Positions 1 to 8,627 of a stretch of DNA of 55,984 bases are shown here, piece after piece. Position numbers and translations under genes: made by a program. Within the stretch, counting starts at the first letter, position 1. Each line of letters starts with the position of its first letter. The notes under the pieces were generated by a model that searched no databases, was not told where the DNA came from, and saw nothing but the letters and a program-made list of their open reading frames with translations. Source of the stretch: Acidimicrobiales bacterium (GTDB lineage Bacteria > Actinomycetota > Acidimicrobiia > Acidimicrobiales > JACCXE01); NCBI GenBank assembly GCA_035546775.1, contig DASZWD010000072.1, positions 185,021 through 241,004 on the forward strand, read 5' to 3'.

Positions 1-323
1 AGTCCGCTCCCGGTTACCAAATGCTGCTCGGCGGTCACCTCGCCGACACCATGGTGGCGTTCGGCCAGAAGGCGCTGCGACTTCCCGCCAAGAACTGCGG
101 CGAGGCCGCGGTGCGGGTCATCGGCAAATTCGCCAGCGAGCGCAACCTCGGCGAGACGTTCCCCGCCTACATGGAGCGCATCGGCGGTGTGGGAGTACTC
201 ACCGACGCGGTGCGCGACCTCGACTGGTTCCCCAAACCCGACGAGGGCCCCGATTACTACGTCGACTACGACGAGACAGGTCCGTACGAAGTCGAACTCG
301 GAGAGTCTGAATGCGCGACGTGA
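1..323 (+). CDS. Nitrite/sulfite reductase, C-terminal end (partial)
   Basis: The frame is open from the left edge and reads through to a stop at 321-323, so only about the last 107 residues of the protein are present. The visible part (SAPGYQMLLGG near the start, then LPAKNCGEAAVRVIGKF and FPAYMERIGG) resembles the C-terminal end of the siroheme and [4Fe-4S] ferredoxin-dependent sulfite/nitrite reductases. The Fe-S cysteine motifs would lie upstream, outside the window. It overlaps the cysC start by 13 bases, and its place at the head of a sulfate assimilation operon favours sulfite reduction to sulfide over nitrite reduction. Family assignment is by residue pattern only. Confidence 0.75.
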   Translation, partial: SAPGYQMLLGGHLADTMVAFGQKALRLPAKNCGEAAVRVIGKFASERNLGETFPAYMERIGGVGVLTDAVRDLDWFPKPDEGPDYYVDYDETGPYEVELGESECAT

Positions 324-844
324 TCGACGTTTCTCAGGGAGCGACGATCTGGCTCACGGGGTTGCCGTCGTCGGGCAAGACGACACTGGCCTACGCGCTC
401 GAGAAGAAGTTCATCGAAGCCGGGCAGCGGGTGGAGGTGCTCGACGGCGACGTGATCCGCGAAGGGCTCACTGCCGACCTCGGCCTGTCGGCTGAGGATC
501 GCCGCACCAATGTGCGCCGCATCGGCTTCGTGGCCGAGTTGCTGTCCCGCCACGGCGTCGTCGCCATTTGCCCCGTCATCGCCCCTTACCGCGACGCCCG
601 TGACGAGGTCCGCGCCAAGCACGAAGGCCGCTTCGTCGAGGTGCACGTCGCCACGCCCGTCGAGTTGTGCTCCGAGCGCGACGTCAAGGGTCTGTACGCC
701 AAGCAACGCGAAGGGAAGCTGTCGGGCCTCACCGGCGTTGACGATCCGTACGAGGCGCCGATCGATCCGGAGATCCGGATCGACACCAGCGGCAAGCCGC
801 TCGAAGAGACCGTGGAGGAGCTGTGGCAAGCGTTGCACCCATAG
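311..844 (+). CDS. cysC: Adenylylsulfate (APS) kinase CysC
   Basis: A 177-residue protein, the usual size for a stand-alone APS kinase. It phosphorylates APS at the 3' hydroxyl to give PAPS. The P-loop GLPSSGKT lies at residues 17-24, followed by the family motifs LDGDVIREGL and NVRRIGFVAELL, and the APYRDARDEVR and GLYAKQREGK segments that shape the APS site. The ATG at 311 sits inside the end of the reductase gene, which suggests translational coupling. The next gene is an APS-type reductase, so PAPS made here may serve sulfotransferases rather than cysteine synthesis; that last point is inference. Confidence 0.93.
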   Translation: MRDVIDVSQGATIWLTGLPSSGKTTLAYALEKKFIEAGQRVEVLDGDVIREGLTADLGLSAEDRRTNVRRIGFVAELLSRHGVVAICPVIAPYRDARDEVRAKHEGRFVEVHVATPVELCSERDVKGLYAKQREGKLSGLTGVDDPYEAPIDPEIRIDTSGKPLEETVEELWQALHP

Positions 845-1509
845 CAACCGCCGACGGCTTCACCGACGCGGAGCTGCGCGACATCAGCGCGTCGTTCGAA
901 TCGGCGTCGCCGAGCGCGATCATCCGCTGGGCTGTCGACAACTTCGCCCCGCACCTGTGTCTCACGGCGTCGATGACCGACGCCGTGCTCGTCGACTTGG
1001 CGTGGAAGGTGTACGAGCCGATCGAGGTCGTCTTCATCGACACCGGCTACCACTTCCCCGAAACGCTCGAGACGGTCGAGAAGGTGCGGCGCAAGTACGG
1101 CCTCAACCTGCGCATGATGACGGTGCCGACCCACGACGAAGAGTTGTGGAAGGTCGATCCCGAGAACTGCTGCTCGGCGGTGAAGGTGGGCCAGCTCGAC
1201 CGCGCCCTCGCCGGCAAGGAAGCGTGGATGTCGGGCCTGCGCCGTGACGAAGCCGAGACGCGGGCCAACGCACCGATCGTCGCTCGCGACCTGCGCGGCC
1301 TGATCAAGATCAACCCGCTCGCCAACTGGACCCAGCAAGACGTCGACGGCTACATCCAGGACCACGACGTTCCCGTCAATCCACTGACCGAGCAGGGCTA
1401 CCCGTCCATCGGCTGCTGGCCGTGCACCAAACCGGTCGGCGAGGGCGAAGATCCGCGAAGCGGACGCTGGGTGGGCCGCGATAAGACGGAGTGCGGCCTG
1501 CACCTTTAG
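823..1509 (+). CDS. cysH: Assimilatory APS reductase CysH ([4Fe-4S] type)
   Basis: 228 residues from a GTG start overlapping the end of cysC by 22 bases. It reduces adenylylsulfate to sulfite and AMP using thioredoxin. A CC pair at residues 116-117 and a C-x2-C pair at 198/201 are the four [4Fe-4S] ligands that separate APS reductases from cluster-free PAPS reductases. The catalytic cysteine lies in the C-terminal ECGLHL motif (residue 224). FIDTGYHFPET and GLRRDEAETR are the conserved substrate-binding motifs. The GTG at 823 is the only early start that keeps the whole N-terminal domain. Confidence 0.94.
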   Translation: MASVAPIATADGFTDAELRDISASFESASPSAIIRWAVDNFAPHLCLTASMTDAVLVDLAWKVYEPIEVVFIDTGYHFPETLETVEKVRRKYGLNLRMMTVPTHDEELWKVDPENCCSAVKVGQLDRALAGKEAWMSGLRRDEAETRANAPIVARDLRGLIKINPLANWTQQDVDGYIQDHDVPVNPLTEQGYPSIGCWPCTKPVGEGEDPRSGRWVGRDKTECGLHL

Positions 1510-1524
1510 GCTTTCTCTTTCCCG

Positions 1525-2454
1525 ATGCCCACTGCCACCGATTCACGTAACCGATTCGAACTGTCGCACCTCGACATGCTCGAGTCCGAAGCCATCTTCG
1601 TCATGCGCGAGGTCGCCGCGACCTTCGAGCGCCCGGTGCTGCTGTTCTCCGGCGGCAAGGACTCGATCATCCTGCTGCGCCTCGCCGAAAAGGCGTTCCG
1701 TCCCGGCAAGTTCCCGTTCCCGATCATGCACGTCGACACCGGGCACAACTTCCCCGAGGCGATCGAGTTTCGCGACCGCCGCGTCGCCGAACTCGGCGAG
1801 CGCTTGATCGTCGCCAGCGTCGAGGAGTCGATCGCGAAGGGACGCGTCGTCGAGGAGACGGGGCCGCGGGCGTCGCGCAACCGCTTGCAGACCACCACCC
1901 TGCTCGACGCCATCGAGGAGTACGGCTTCGACGCCGCCTTCGGTGGCGCCCGGCGCGACGAGGAGAAAGCTCGCGCCAAGGAGCGCTTCTTGTCCTTCCG
2001 CGACGAGTTCGGGCAGTGGGACCCGAAGAACCAGCGCCCCGAGTTGTGGTCGCTCTACAACGGCCGCGTGCGCAAGGGCGAGCACATCCGCGCCTTTCCG
2101 ATCTCCAACTGGACCGAGCTCGACGTGTGGCAGTACCTGCGCCGCGAGAACCTCGAGATCCCCTCCATCTACTTCAGCCACGAGCGCGAAGTGTTCGAGC
2201 GCGACGGCATGCTGCTGTCGACGGCGCCGTTCATGCAGCTGCTGCCCGGCGAGACGCCCGAGCGCCGCATCGTGCGCTACCGCACGGTGGGCGACATGAG
2301 CTGCACCGGAGCCGTCGAGTCGACCGCCGCCACCATCGACGCCATCATCGACGAGGTGGCGTCGAGCCGCATCACCGAACGCGGCGCCACCCGCGCCGAT
2401 GACCGCTTCACCGAAGCGGCGATGGAAGACCGCAAGAAAGAGGGCTACTTCTAG
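1525..2454 (+). CDS. cysD: Sulfate adenylyltransferase subunit 2 CysD
   Basis: 309 residues, a normal length. This is the catalytic subunit of the heterodimeric ATP sulfurylase that adenylates sulfate to APS. The PP-loop SGGKDS is at residues 42-47, followed by HVDTGHNFPEA, the GARRDEEKARAKER segment and ISNWTELDVWQYL, all typical of CysD. The C-terminus ends in MEDRKKEGYF, which matches the family ending. It lies 15 bases after cysH and 2 bases before cysN, so it is in the same transcription unit. Confidence 0.96.
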   Translation: MPTATDSRNRFELSHLDMLESEAIFVMREVAATFERPVLLFSGGKDSIILLRLAEKAFRPGKFPFPIMHVDTGHNFPEAIEFRDRRVAELGERLIVASVEESIAKGRVVEETGPRASRNRLQTTTLLDAIEEYGFDAAFGGARRDEEKARAKERFLSFRDEFGQWDPKNQRPELWSLYNGRVRKGEHIRAFPISNWTELDVWQYLRRENLEIPSIYFSHEREVFERDGMLLSTAPFMQLLPGETPERRIVRYRTVGDMSCTGAVESTAATIDAIIDEVASSRITERGATRADDRFTEAAMEDRKKEGYF

Positions 2455-2456
2455 CC

Positions 2457-3698
2457 ATGGAGTTGTTGCGCTTTTCCACGGCGGGTTCCGTCGACGACGG
2501 CAAGTCGACGCTCATCGGCCGCCTGCTCTACGACGCCAAGAGCATTTTCGAAGACCAGTTGACCGCCGTCGAAGACGCATCGGAGCGGCGCGGTCTCGAC
2601 TACGTGAACCTGGCGCTGCTGACCGACGGTCTGCGCGCCGAGCGCGAGCAGGGCATCACCATCGACGTCGCCTACCGCTACTTCGCCACCCCGCGGCGCA
2701 AGTTCATCATCGCCGACACCCCGGGTCACGTGCAGTACACGCGCAACATGGTCACCGGCTCGTCGACCGCCGACGTCGCCCTCGTGCTCGTCGACGCCCG
2801 CAACGGCCTGGTCGAGCAGAGCCGGCGCCACACGTTCCTGGCAACGCTGCTGCAGATCCCCCACATCGTCGTGTGCATCAACAAGATGGACCTCGTCGAC
2901 TACGACGAGAAGGTCTTCGACTCGATCCGCGACGAGTTCCGCGAGTTCGCCACGCGCCTCGAGATCGCCGACCTGACGTTCATCCCGATCAGCGCGCTCA
3001 AGGGCGACAACGTCGTCGAGCCGTCGCAGAACATGCCGTGGTACCGCGGCCTGCCGCTGCTGACGCACCTCGAGGAGCAGGAGATCGCGTCGGATCGCAA
3101 CCTGGTCGACGCCCGCTTCCCCGTGCAGTACGTGATCCGCCCGCTCAACGACGAGCACCACGACTACCGCGGCTACGCCGGTCAGGTCGCGGGCGGCGTG
3201 TTCCGCCCGGGCGACGACGTGATGGTCTTGCCTTCCGGGCTCACCACCAAGATCGCGTCGATCGACACCTACGAAGGCCCGGTGGACGAAGCGTTCCCGC
3301 CGATGTCGGTGACCATGCGACTCGAAGACGACGTCGACGTGTCGCGCGGCGACATGATCTGCCGCGTCGGCAACCATCCGGCGCCGTCTCAGGACGTCGA
3401 AGCGATGGTGTGCTGGTTCAACGATCGCCCGATGCAGGTGGGCGGCAAGTACGCCATCAAGCACACGACGAACGAAGCGCGCGCCATCGTCAAGGAACTG
3501 CGCTACCGCCTCGACGTCAACACGCTGCATCGTGACGAAAGCGCCGGCGACCTCGCCCTCAACGAGATCGGCCGCGTCCTGCTGCGCACCACAGCGCCGC
3601 TGATGGCCGACGAGTACCGCCGCAACCGCACCACGGGGTCGTTCATCCTCATCGACGAGGCGACCAACGCCACCGTCGGCGCAGGCATGATTTTGTAA
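2457..3698 (+). CDS. cysN: Sulfate adenylyltransferase subunit 1 CysN (GTPase)
   Basis: 413 residues. It is the regulatory GTPase partner of CysD; GTP hydrolysis drives APS formation. The G1 motif GSVDDGKS is at residues 10-17, with the EQGITIDVAYRYF switch region, DTPGH and NKMD further on, then two beta-barrel domains as in elongation factor Tu. It ends without a fused APS kinase domain, which fits the separate cysC at the front of the operon. The ATG at 2457 follows the cysD stop directly. Confidence 0.96.
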   Translation: MELLRFSTAGSVDDGKSTLIGRLLYDAKSIFEDQLTAVEDASERRGLDYVNLALLTDGLRAEREQGITIDVAYRYFATPRRKFIIADTPGHVQYTRNMVTGSSTADVALVLVDARNGLVEQSRRHTFLATLLQIPHIVVCINKMDLVDYDEKVFDSIRDEFREFATRLEIADLTFIPISALKGDNVVEPSQNMPWYRGLPLLTHLEEQEIASDRNLVDARFPVQYVIRPLNDEHHDYRGYAGQVAGGVFRPGDDVMVLPSGLTTKIASIDTYEGPVDEAFPPMSVTMRLEDDVDVSRGDMICRVGNHPAPSQDVEAMVCWFNDRPMQVGGKYAIKHTTNEARAIVKELRYRLDVNTLHRDESAGDLALNEIGRVLLRTTAPLMADEYRRNRTTGSFILIDEATNATVGAGMIL

Positions 3699-3713
3699 TT
3701 AGCGTCTTTCTCC

Positions 3714-4451
3714 ATGACAGTCGTTCTGCTGCATGGAGTCCCCGAGACCGCCGACATCTGGGACGACGTCCGCGACCACCTCGAGCAGCCGTCGATCGCC
3801 CTGCGCCTCCCGGGGTTCGGCTGCGCCCGACCCGACGGGTTCAGCGCCACCAAGGACGCCTACGTCGACTGGGTCCTCGGCGAACTCCGGGGCATAGACG
3901 GTCCGATCGACCTCGTCGGCCACGACTGGGGCGGCGGCTTCACGGCGCGTATCGGCACGCATTATCCCGACGCGGTGCGGTCGTGGACGATCGACGTCGC
4001 CGGTGTCATCCACCCCGACTACGTCTGGCACGACTTCGCCCAGATCTGGCAGACGCCCGGCGAAGGCGAGAAGTTCTTCGAGCAGCAAGAAGCGTCGACG
4101 CCCGAGGAGCGGGCGCCGCTCATGCAGATGTTCGGCCTCGACGAGAAGGCGGCGCTGAAGCTCACGCGCATGAGTGATCCGGTGATGGGCACGTGCATCC
4201 TCGACCTTTACCGGTCGGCGACGCCGAACCCGCACAAGGACTGGGGCGACGGCTACAAACACTCGGAAAAGCCGTGCATGGTCCTCACGCTCACGGGCGA
4301 CCCCTTCACCGGCGGCACCGAACCGAGTAGCGAAGTCGCGCGGGTGCTGGGCGCCAAGGAAGTCACGTTTGAAACGGGACACTTCTGGCCGCTCCAGAAT
4401 CCGGTGGAGGGCGCGGGGTACATCAACGAGTTCGTTAGCGCGCTTGCCTGA
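3714..4451 (+). CDS. Alpha/beta hydrolase, epoxide hydrolase/dehalogenase-like
   Basis: 245 residues with the alpha/beta hydrolase fold order. The oxyanion motif HGVPET is at residues 7-12, and the nucleophile elbow GHDWGG puts an aspartate (D71) in the nucleophile position, as in epoxide hydrolases and haloalkane dehalogenases rather than in serine esterases. The catalytic histidine is probably that of ETGHFWPL near residue 226. No signal peptide is visible, so it is cytosolic. It starts 15 bases after cysN and may be cotranscribed with the sulfur operon, but no functional link is evident. The substrate is unknown. Confidence 0.8.
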   Translation: MTVVLLHGVPETADIWDDVRDHLEQPSIALRLPGFGCARPDGFSATKDAYVDWVLGELRGIDGPIDLVGHDWGGGFTARIGTHYPDAVRSWTIDVAGVIHPDYVWHDFAQIWQTPGEGEKFFEQQEASTPEERAPLMQMFGLDEKAALKLTRMSDPVMGTCILDLYRSATPNPHKDWGDGYKHSEKPCMVLTLTGDPFTGGTEPSSEVARVLGAKEVTFETGHFWPLQNPVEGAGYINEFVSALA

Positions 4452-4453
4452 TT

Positions 4454-5263
4454 GTGCTGCGCGTCCTCACCCTCAACATCTGGAACGTCATGGGCGACTG
4501 GCGCGCCCGGCGCCAGGACATCGTGGCGTGGATCGACCACCTCGAGCCGCACGTCGTGTGCCTGCAAGAGGTGATCGAGTCGCCCGACGGCAAGAACCAG
4601 GCCGACTGGATCGCCGAGCACACCGACGGCGAGTGGCACATCGCGTACACCGGCCGCGATGTGATGGACGGCGCCGCCAAGTTCGGCAACGCCGTCATGT
4701 CGCGCTGGCCGATCGACGCGCAACACGACGCCGACCTCACCTCGAACCCGCCCGGCCGACTCGACGAAGTGCAGCGCTGCATCCTCCACGCCCGCACCAA
4801 CGACTACGACATCTTCAGCACCCACCTCGTGTGGCGCTACGACGAGGGCAACATCCGCGAACGCGAGGTCCTCGAGATCGACGACTTCATTCGCCAGCAC
4901 GCCGATGCCACCGGTCCCCTCCCGCCGGTCCTGTGCGGCGACTTCAACGCCGAGCCCGACTCGACCGAGATCCGGTTCCTGACGGGCTCCACGTCACTCG
5001 AAGGGCGATCCACCTACTTCCAGGACGCGTGGCGCGTGGCCGGGGGTCGCGGCGACGGCTTCACCTGGGACAACCGCAACACCAACGCGGCGGTCGAGCG
5101 AGAACCCGACCGGCGCATCGACTACATCTTCAGCGGCTGGCGCAAAGACGACACCAAGGGCGCCGGGCGCGTGGCGTTCTGCGACGTCGTGTGCAACCGG
5201 GCGCTGACCGGCGCGTTCGGCTCCGACCACTTCGGCGTGTTCGCCGAGATCGAGACGCCGTGA
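4454..5263 (+). CDS. Endonuclease/exonuclease/phosphatase (EEP) family protein
   Basis: 269 residues from a GTG start two bases after the previous stop. Motifs of the EEP fold appear in order: LTLNIWNV (metal-side Asn), CLQEV (metal-binding Glu), GDFNAEPDS, and the C-terminal catalytic SDHFGV. The fold includes DNases, sphingomyelinases and inositol phosphatases. The absence of a signal peptide and the short length suggest an intracellular phosphodiesterase or phosphatase of unknown substrate. It overlaps the next gene by 4 bases. Confidence 0.82.
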   Translation: MLRVLTLNIWNVMGDWRARRQDIVAWIDHLEPHVVCLQEVIESPDGKNQADWIAEHTDGEWHIAYTGRDVMDGAAKFGNAVMSRWPIDAQHDADLTSNPPGRLDEVQRCILHARTNDYDIFSTHLVWRYDEGNIREREVLEIDDFIRQHADATGPLPPVLCGDFNAEPDSTEIRFLTGSTSLEGRSTYFQDAWRVAGGRGDGFTWDNRNTNAAVEREPDRRIDYIFSGWRKDDTKGAGRVAFCDVVCNRALTGAFGSDHFGVFAEIETP

Positions 5264-6012
5264 GCGGGGTCGTCGCCGAACTGTGGCGCTACCCGGTCAA
5301 GTCGATGCAGGGCGAGCGCGTCGAGCAACTGAGCCTCGGTTCGGGGGGCGCCGTCGGCGATCGCATGCTGGCGGTGGTCGACGCCGGGGCCCGCAAGGTG
5401 CTGTCGGGCAAGCGCTACGCGGAACTACTGATGGCGTCGGCGCGCCTCGAGGGCGGCGACGTCGTCGTCACGCTGCCCGACGGCGCCGAATACGCCGCCG
5501 GCGACCCGGGCGTGCACGCCGCGCTCTCGGCGTGGCTCGACAAGGAGGTGCGCCTCGAGCCACCGCCAACCGACGCCGTCTACCCGATGGAGATGTACAC
5601 CGGGATGTCGGACGAGTCGACGCCCGTCTTCGACTGGCCGGGGCCGCCCGGCACGTGGCTCGACTTGGCGGACGCCCACTTCCTCACGACGTCGAGCCTG
5701 CGCGCCGCCGCGGCGCTGCATCCCGACGGTGTGTGGGACGTGCGCCGGTTCCGGCCCACGGCGCTGGTCGAAACCGACGACGACGGTTTCGTCGAGGACG
5801 GCTGGTCGACCATCGCCCTCGGGGCCGTCGAGACCGAGGTCATCATGAAGACGCCGCGCTGCTCGATGCCGTCGCGGGCCCAGCCCGGATTCGAGCGGGA
5901 CATGAAGATCGGCACGACGATCCGCGACGGGCACGACAACAACCTCGGCGTGTACTGCGCGATAACCCAGGCGGGTCTCGTGGCGGTCGGCGACGCCGTG
6001 GAGGCGGTGTGA
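5260..6012 (+). CDS. MOSC domain protein
   Basis: 250 residues from a GTG at 5260 that overlaps the previous stop as GTGA. The N-terminal ELWRYPVKSMQGE segment is the hallmark of the MOSC N-terminal beta-barrel domain, and a MOSC domain follows with TPRCSMPSRAQPG in the C-terminal third. MOSC proteins are related to the sulfur-carrying domain of molybdenum cofactor sulfurase and often act in pyridoxamine- or moco-dependent detoxification. An open frame extends upstream to 4369, but that stretch is antisense-like shadow of the EEP gene, so the start was placed at the coupled GTG. Confidence 0.85.
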   Translation: MSGVVAELWRYPVKSMQGERVEQLSLGSGGAVGDRMLAVVDAGARKVLSGKRYAELLMASARLEGGDVVVTLPDGAEYAAGDPGVHAALSAWLDKEVRLEPPPTDAVYPMEMYTGMSDESTPVFDWPGPPGTWLDLADAHFLTTSSLRAAAALHPDGVWDVRRFRPTALVETDDDGFVEDGWSTIALGAVETEVIMKTPRCSMPSRAQPGFERDMKIGTTIRDGHDNNLGVYCAITQAGLVAVGDAVEAV

Positions 6013-6371
6013 ACATCGAAGGCATCGACCACGTGCAGTTGGCCATTCCCGTCGGCGAGGAAGACCGCGCCCGCGCCTTCTACGGCGGCCTCCTCGGGTT
6101 GACCGAAGTGCCCAAGCCGGCGGAACTGGCCGGCCGCGGCGGCTGCTGGTTCGAGCGCGGCGCGGTGCACGTCCACATCGGCGTCGAGGCCGACTTCCGC
6201 CCGGCCCGCAAGGCGCACGTGGCGTTCCGGGTGGACGAAGTGCGCACGCTCGGCGAGGCCGCCCGCGCCGACGGCTACGAGGTCAAAGACGACGACCCAC
6301 TCGCAGGCGTCGACCGCATCTTCGTCTTCGACCCCTTCGGCAACCGGCTGGAGTTTCAAGCGCCGCAGTAG
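6009..6371 (+). CDS. VOC (glyoxalase/bleomycin resistance) family protein
   Basis: 120 residues from a GTG at 6009 that overlaps the MOSC stop as GTGTGA. The GIDHVQLAIP opening strand, the ARAFYGGLLGL helix and the terminal DPFGNRLEFQ motif are the vicinal-oxygen-chelate fold signature; a single domain of this size would act as a dimer. His in DHVQ, His in VHVHIG and Glu in LEFQ are candidate metal ligands. Substrate unknown. Last gene of a tightly packed run of nine. Confidence 0.85.
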   Translation: MNIEGIDHVQLAIPVGEEDRARAFYGGLLGLTEVPKPAELAGRGGCWFERGAVHVHIGVEADFRPARKAHVAFRVDEVRTLGEAARADGYEVKDDDPLAGVDRIFVFDPFGNRLEFQAPQ

Positions 6372-6381
6372 CGTTCGCCGC

Positions 6382-7932
6382 GTGACCTCACGCGTGCTGC
6401 GCTTCGTCGTTGTCGTGTTCATGATCACTGCCGGCGCAACGGCCCTGGGGGCGCCACCGGCCCGGGCGACGACGACTGGGACTTATGTGATCGACCCGAT
6501 CTCCGGGGTGAGCGAGGGAGACACCTCGGTTCTCGTCAGCGTCACCCGCACGAGCGCCACCGACACGAGCGACACCGTCGACTACGACACCGCCGACGGC
6601 ACGTCGAGCGGCCTGACCTTGCCGCCGGACATCACGAATCCAGCCACCGCGAACGCGACGGCACCCGAGGACTACACCGCGACGGAAGGCACGCTCGTCT
6701 TCGGACCCGGCATCGTGACCCAAACCTTCAGCGTGCCGATCACGGACGACGACATCGTCGAGGACCCAGAGGTGTTTCGGGTCCTCGTGAACGGCGCCGA
6801 GGCTTATGTCGAGATTTACGACAACGACGTGGCCCCCCAGGACTGGCACGTTGCCATCACCACGCCGCCGCCGGCGAGCGCGCACGTCGGCGACACCGTG
6901 TCCGTCGGCTACTCGGTCTCGGTCGATCCCGGCGCTGACGATCTCACTGTGACGAACGTCGCCGCCGGCGCCGGCACGAGCGGGCTCGATTCCGCGTCGT
7001 TCCCGTCGCCGCCGACGAGCGTTGCCGCCGGGACGACGACTCCCGCGACCGGTACCGCGCGGGTCGTCGCCCCGCCCGGCACCGGCGGTGTCCACCTCCA
7101 GATCACCGTGAGCGGCACGCTCGGCGCGGACTCGTCCGACAAGTCGGCGGCGACGGCAACGATCGCGGTTGCCGAGGCCCTCAGGGGGAAGCTCACCGTC
7201 GACAAGCACAACATCCGCGTCGGTCGTCCGCTCACGTACACGCTGACGTTCACGAACAGCTCGGCGACACCCGCGCAGCTGTCGGGTCTCCCTGCGGGAT
7301 TCGTCCCGCCCGCCGGGACGACGCTCACGTCGCGCAGCGACGGCTCGACCACCGTGGCGGCCAACGGTGGAGCGTCGGTGTGGACGCTCGTCGTCGGCGT
7401 GGACGACGCCGACACCAACGGTCAGGTCATCACGCAAGCACCGACCGGGGTGCAGTACGCGATGGCCGACGTCGGGCTCGCGGCGCGGCCCGTACCGCTG
7501 TCGCCCGCCAACGTGTCGAGCACGGTGCAGGCCGCCGTCGTCGGCGTGTCGTCGCACCAGCTCAGCGACCTCGACGGCGGCTCGCTCCTGCCCGGCGACG
7601 TGGTCCGCGTGACGATCACCGTGGCCAACTCCGGCGGCGCGCCGGGCAATGCGACCTTGCGCGACGCGTTGAGCCAGCTGCAGGCGCCAACCGATGTGCT
7701 GGTCGACGGCTCGCCGTGCGGCGCGGCGTGCACCGTCAGGAGTGCATCCGTCATCGCGGCGCTGGGCAACATCCCCGCCGGGGGCTCGCGCGTCGTGACC
7801 TTCACGGTCACCGTCCGGCAACCACCGACGAGCAACACCGCGTCGAGCGGCGCGACCGTCGCCTTCCACCCGGCGACGGCGGGCGCCAGCCCCACCCCCG
7901 CCAACGTGGCGACGCTGTCAATCGCCGCCTAG
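6382..7932 (+). CDS. Secreted Calx-beta / repeat-domain protein
   Basis: 516 residues from a GTG. A Sec signal peptide is clear: a short positive N-terminus, a hydrophobic run (VVVVFMITAG) and an APPARA cleavage region near residue 29. Residues from about 35 to 150 resemble one Calx-beta domain (VSEGDTSVLVSVTRT, DYTATEGTLVFGPG, DDDIVEDPEVFRV). Two or three Ig-like or conserved-repeat (DUF11-like) domains follow, for example LTYTLTFTNSS and VVRVTITVANSGG. No LPXTG motif or terminal membrane anchor is seen, so it is probably released or loosely wall-associated. The specific role is unknown. It converges on the TetR gene with a 4-base overlap. Confidence 0.75.
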   Translation: MTSRVLRFVVVVFMITAGATALGAPPARATTTGTYVIDPISGVSEGDTSVLVSVTRTSATDTSDTVDYDTADGTSSGLTLPPDITNPATANATAPEDYTATEGTLVFGPGIVTQTFSVPITDDDIVEDPEVFRVLVNGAEAYVEIYDNDVAPQDWHVAITTPPPASAHVGDTVSVGYSVSVDPGADDLTVTNVAAGAGTSGLDSASFPSPPTSVAAGTTTPATGTARVVAPPGTGGVHLQITVSGTLGADSSDKSAATATIAVAEALRGKLTVDKHNIRVGRPLTYTLTFTNSSATPAQLSGLPAGFVPPAGTTLTSRSDGSTTVAANGGASVWTLVVGVDDADTNGQVITQAPTGVQYAMADVGLAARPVPLSPANVSSTVQAAVVGVSSHQLSDLDGGSLLPGDVVRVTITVANSGGAPGNATLRDALSQLQAPTDVLVDGSPCGAACTVRSASVIAALGNIPAGGSRVVTFTVTVRQPPTSNTASSGATVAFHPATAGASPTPANVATLSIAA

Positions 7933-8564
7933 CCACCTACGTAGCGCGCCAGTAGCCGCACGACTTCGGCGATGAGCCGCTCGCGTGTCGCTTCGTCGGT
8001 GACGGTGGCGATGCGCGGCGCGAACTGGCTGACGACGCCGATCGAGATGTACACGGCGAGGTCGATGTCGGGAACGTCGAGGTCGGCCGCGGCGACGCTG
8101 AGGTAGTCCTTCGTCAGGTCGTGGACGTGGGCGACGGCGCTGTGCGCTTCGGGCCGCGACGGCGCCGCCGCCAGGTACGGCGCCAGCACTTCGGTGACGC
8201 CGGGCTCGGCGGCGAAGAAGTCGACGGCGGCGCGCAGAACGGTCTCGGCGGCCTGCGTGTACGAAAGCTCGCGCACGGCGGCCATGCGGTCGACCGCGAG
8301 CTGGGTGAGGCGCGCGGAGCGGTCCTGGACGACCGCCCGCACCAGCGCCTCCTTGTCGGGGAAGTACTGGTAGATCGAACCCACAGCCACGCCGGCGGCT
8401 TTGGCGACCTTGTTGGTGCTCAGCTGGTCGAGCCCGACCTCGGAAAGAACCTGAGCAGTGGCGTCGATCAAGCACGCCACCAGCCGCTGCGACCGTTCCT
8501 GAGTGGGCGTGCGGCGTCGCGAAGCTCCAGGTGACGCCGGTCTTTTGTGCGACCCAGTGGGCAC
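7929..8564 (-). CDS. TetR family transcriptional regulator
   Basis: 211 residues from a GTG at 8564, chosen because AGGAGG lies 6 bases before it; an ATG 33 bases further upstream lacks such a site. The N-terminal HTH reads LIDATAQVLSEVG, LSTNKVAKAAGVAVGSIYQYFPDKEAL, the standard TetR DNA-binding domain. The C-terminal ligand domain is not assignable. It is divergent from a ferritin-like hydrolase gene with a 63-bp shared region, so it most likely represses that gene and itself. Confidence 0.9.
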   Translation of the reverse strand: MPTGSHKRPASPGASRRRTPTQERSQRLVACLIDATAQVLSEVGLDQLSTNKVAKAAGVAVGSIYQYFPDKEALVRAVVQDRSARLTQLAVDRMAAVRELSYTQAAETVLRAAVDFFAAEPGVTEVLAPYLAAAPSRPEAHSAVAHVHDLTKDYLSVAAADLDVPDIDLAVYISIGVVSQFAPRIATVTDEATRERLIAEVVRLLARYVGG

Positions 8565-8627
8565 GGCGACCTCCTGCCGGAAAATGGTCCTGGACATGAA
8601 TACCTACTCACATTTTAGATTGCCGCT
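8565..8627. promoter_or_regulatory. Divergent promoter region with candidate TetR operator
   Basis: This short divergent region is richer in A and T than its surroundings. An imperfect palindrome, TGAATACCTACTCA, at 8597-8610 pairs at most positions with its own complement (TGA..TA/TA..TCA) and is the best operator candidate for the adjacent TetR protein. No clear -10/-35 pair could be assigned. Confidence 0.4.

Noticed and set aside
4369-5259. Upstream part of a 547-codon open frame joined to the MOSC gene
   Set aside because: Arg/Pro/Ala-rich shadow of the EEP gene in another frame; MOSC homology begins at the coupled GTG at 5260.
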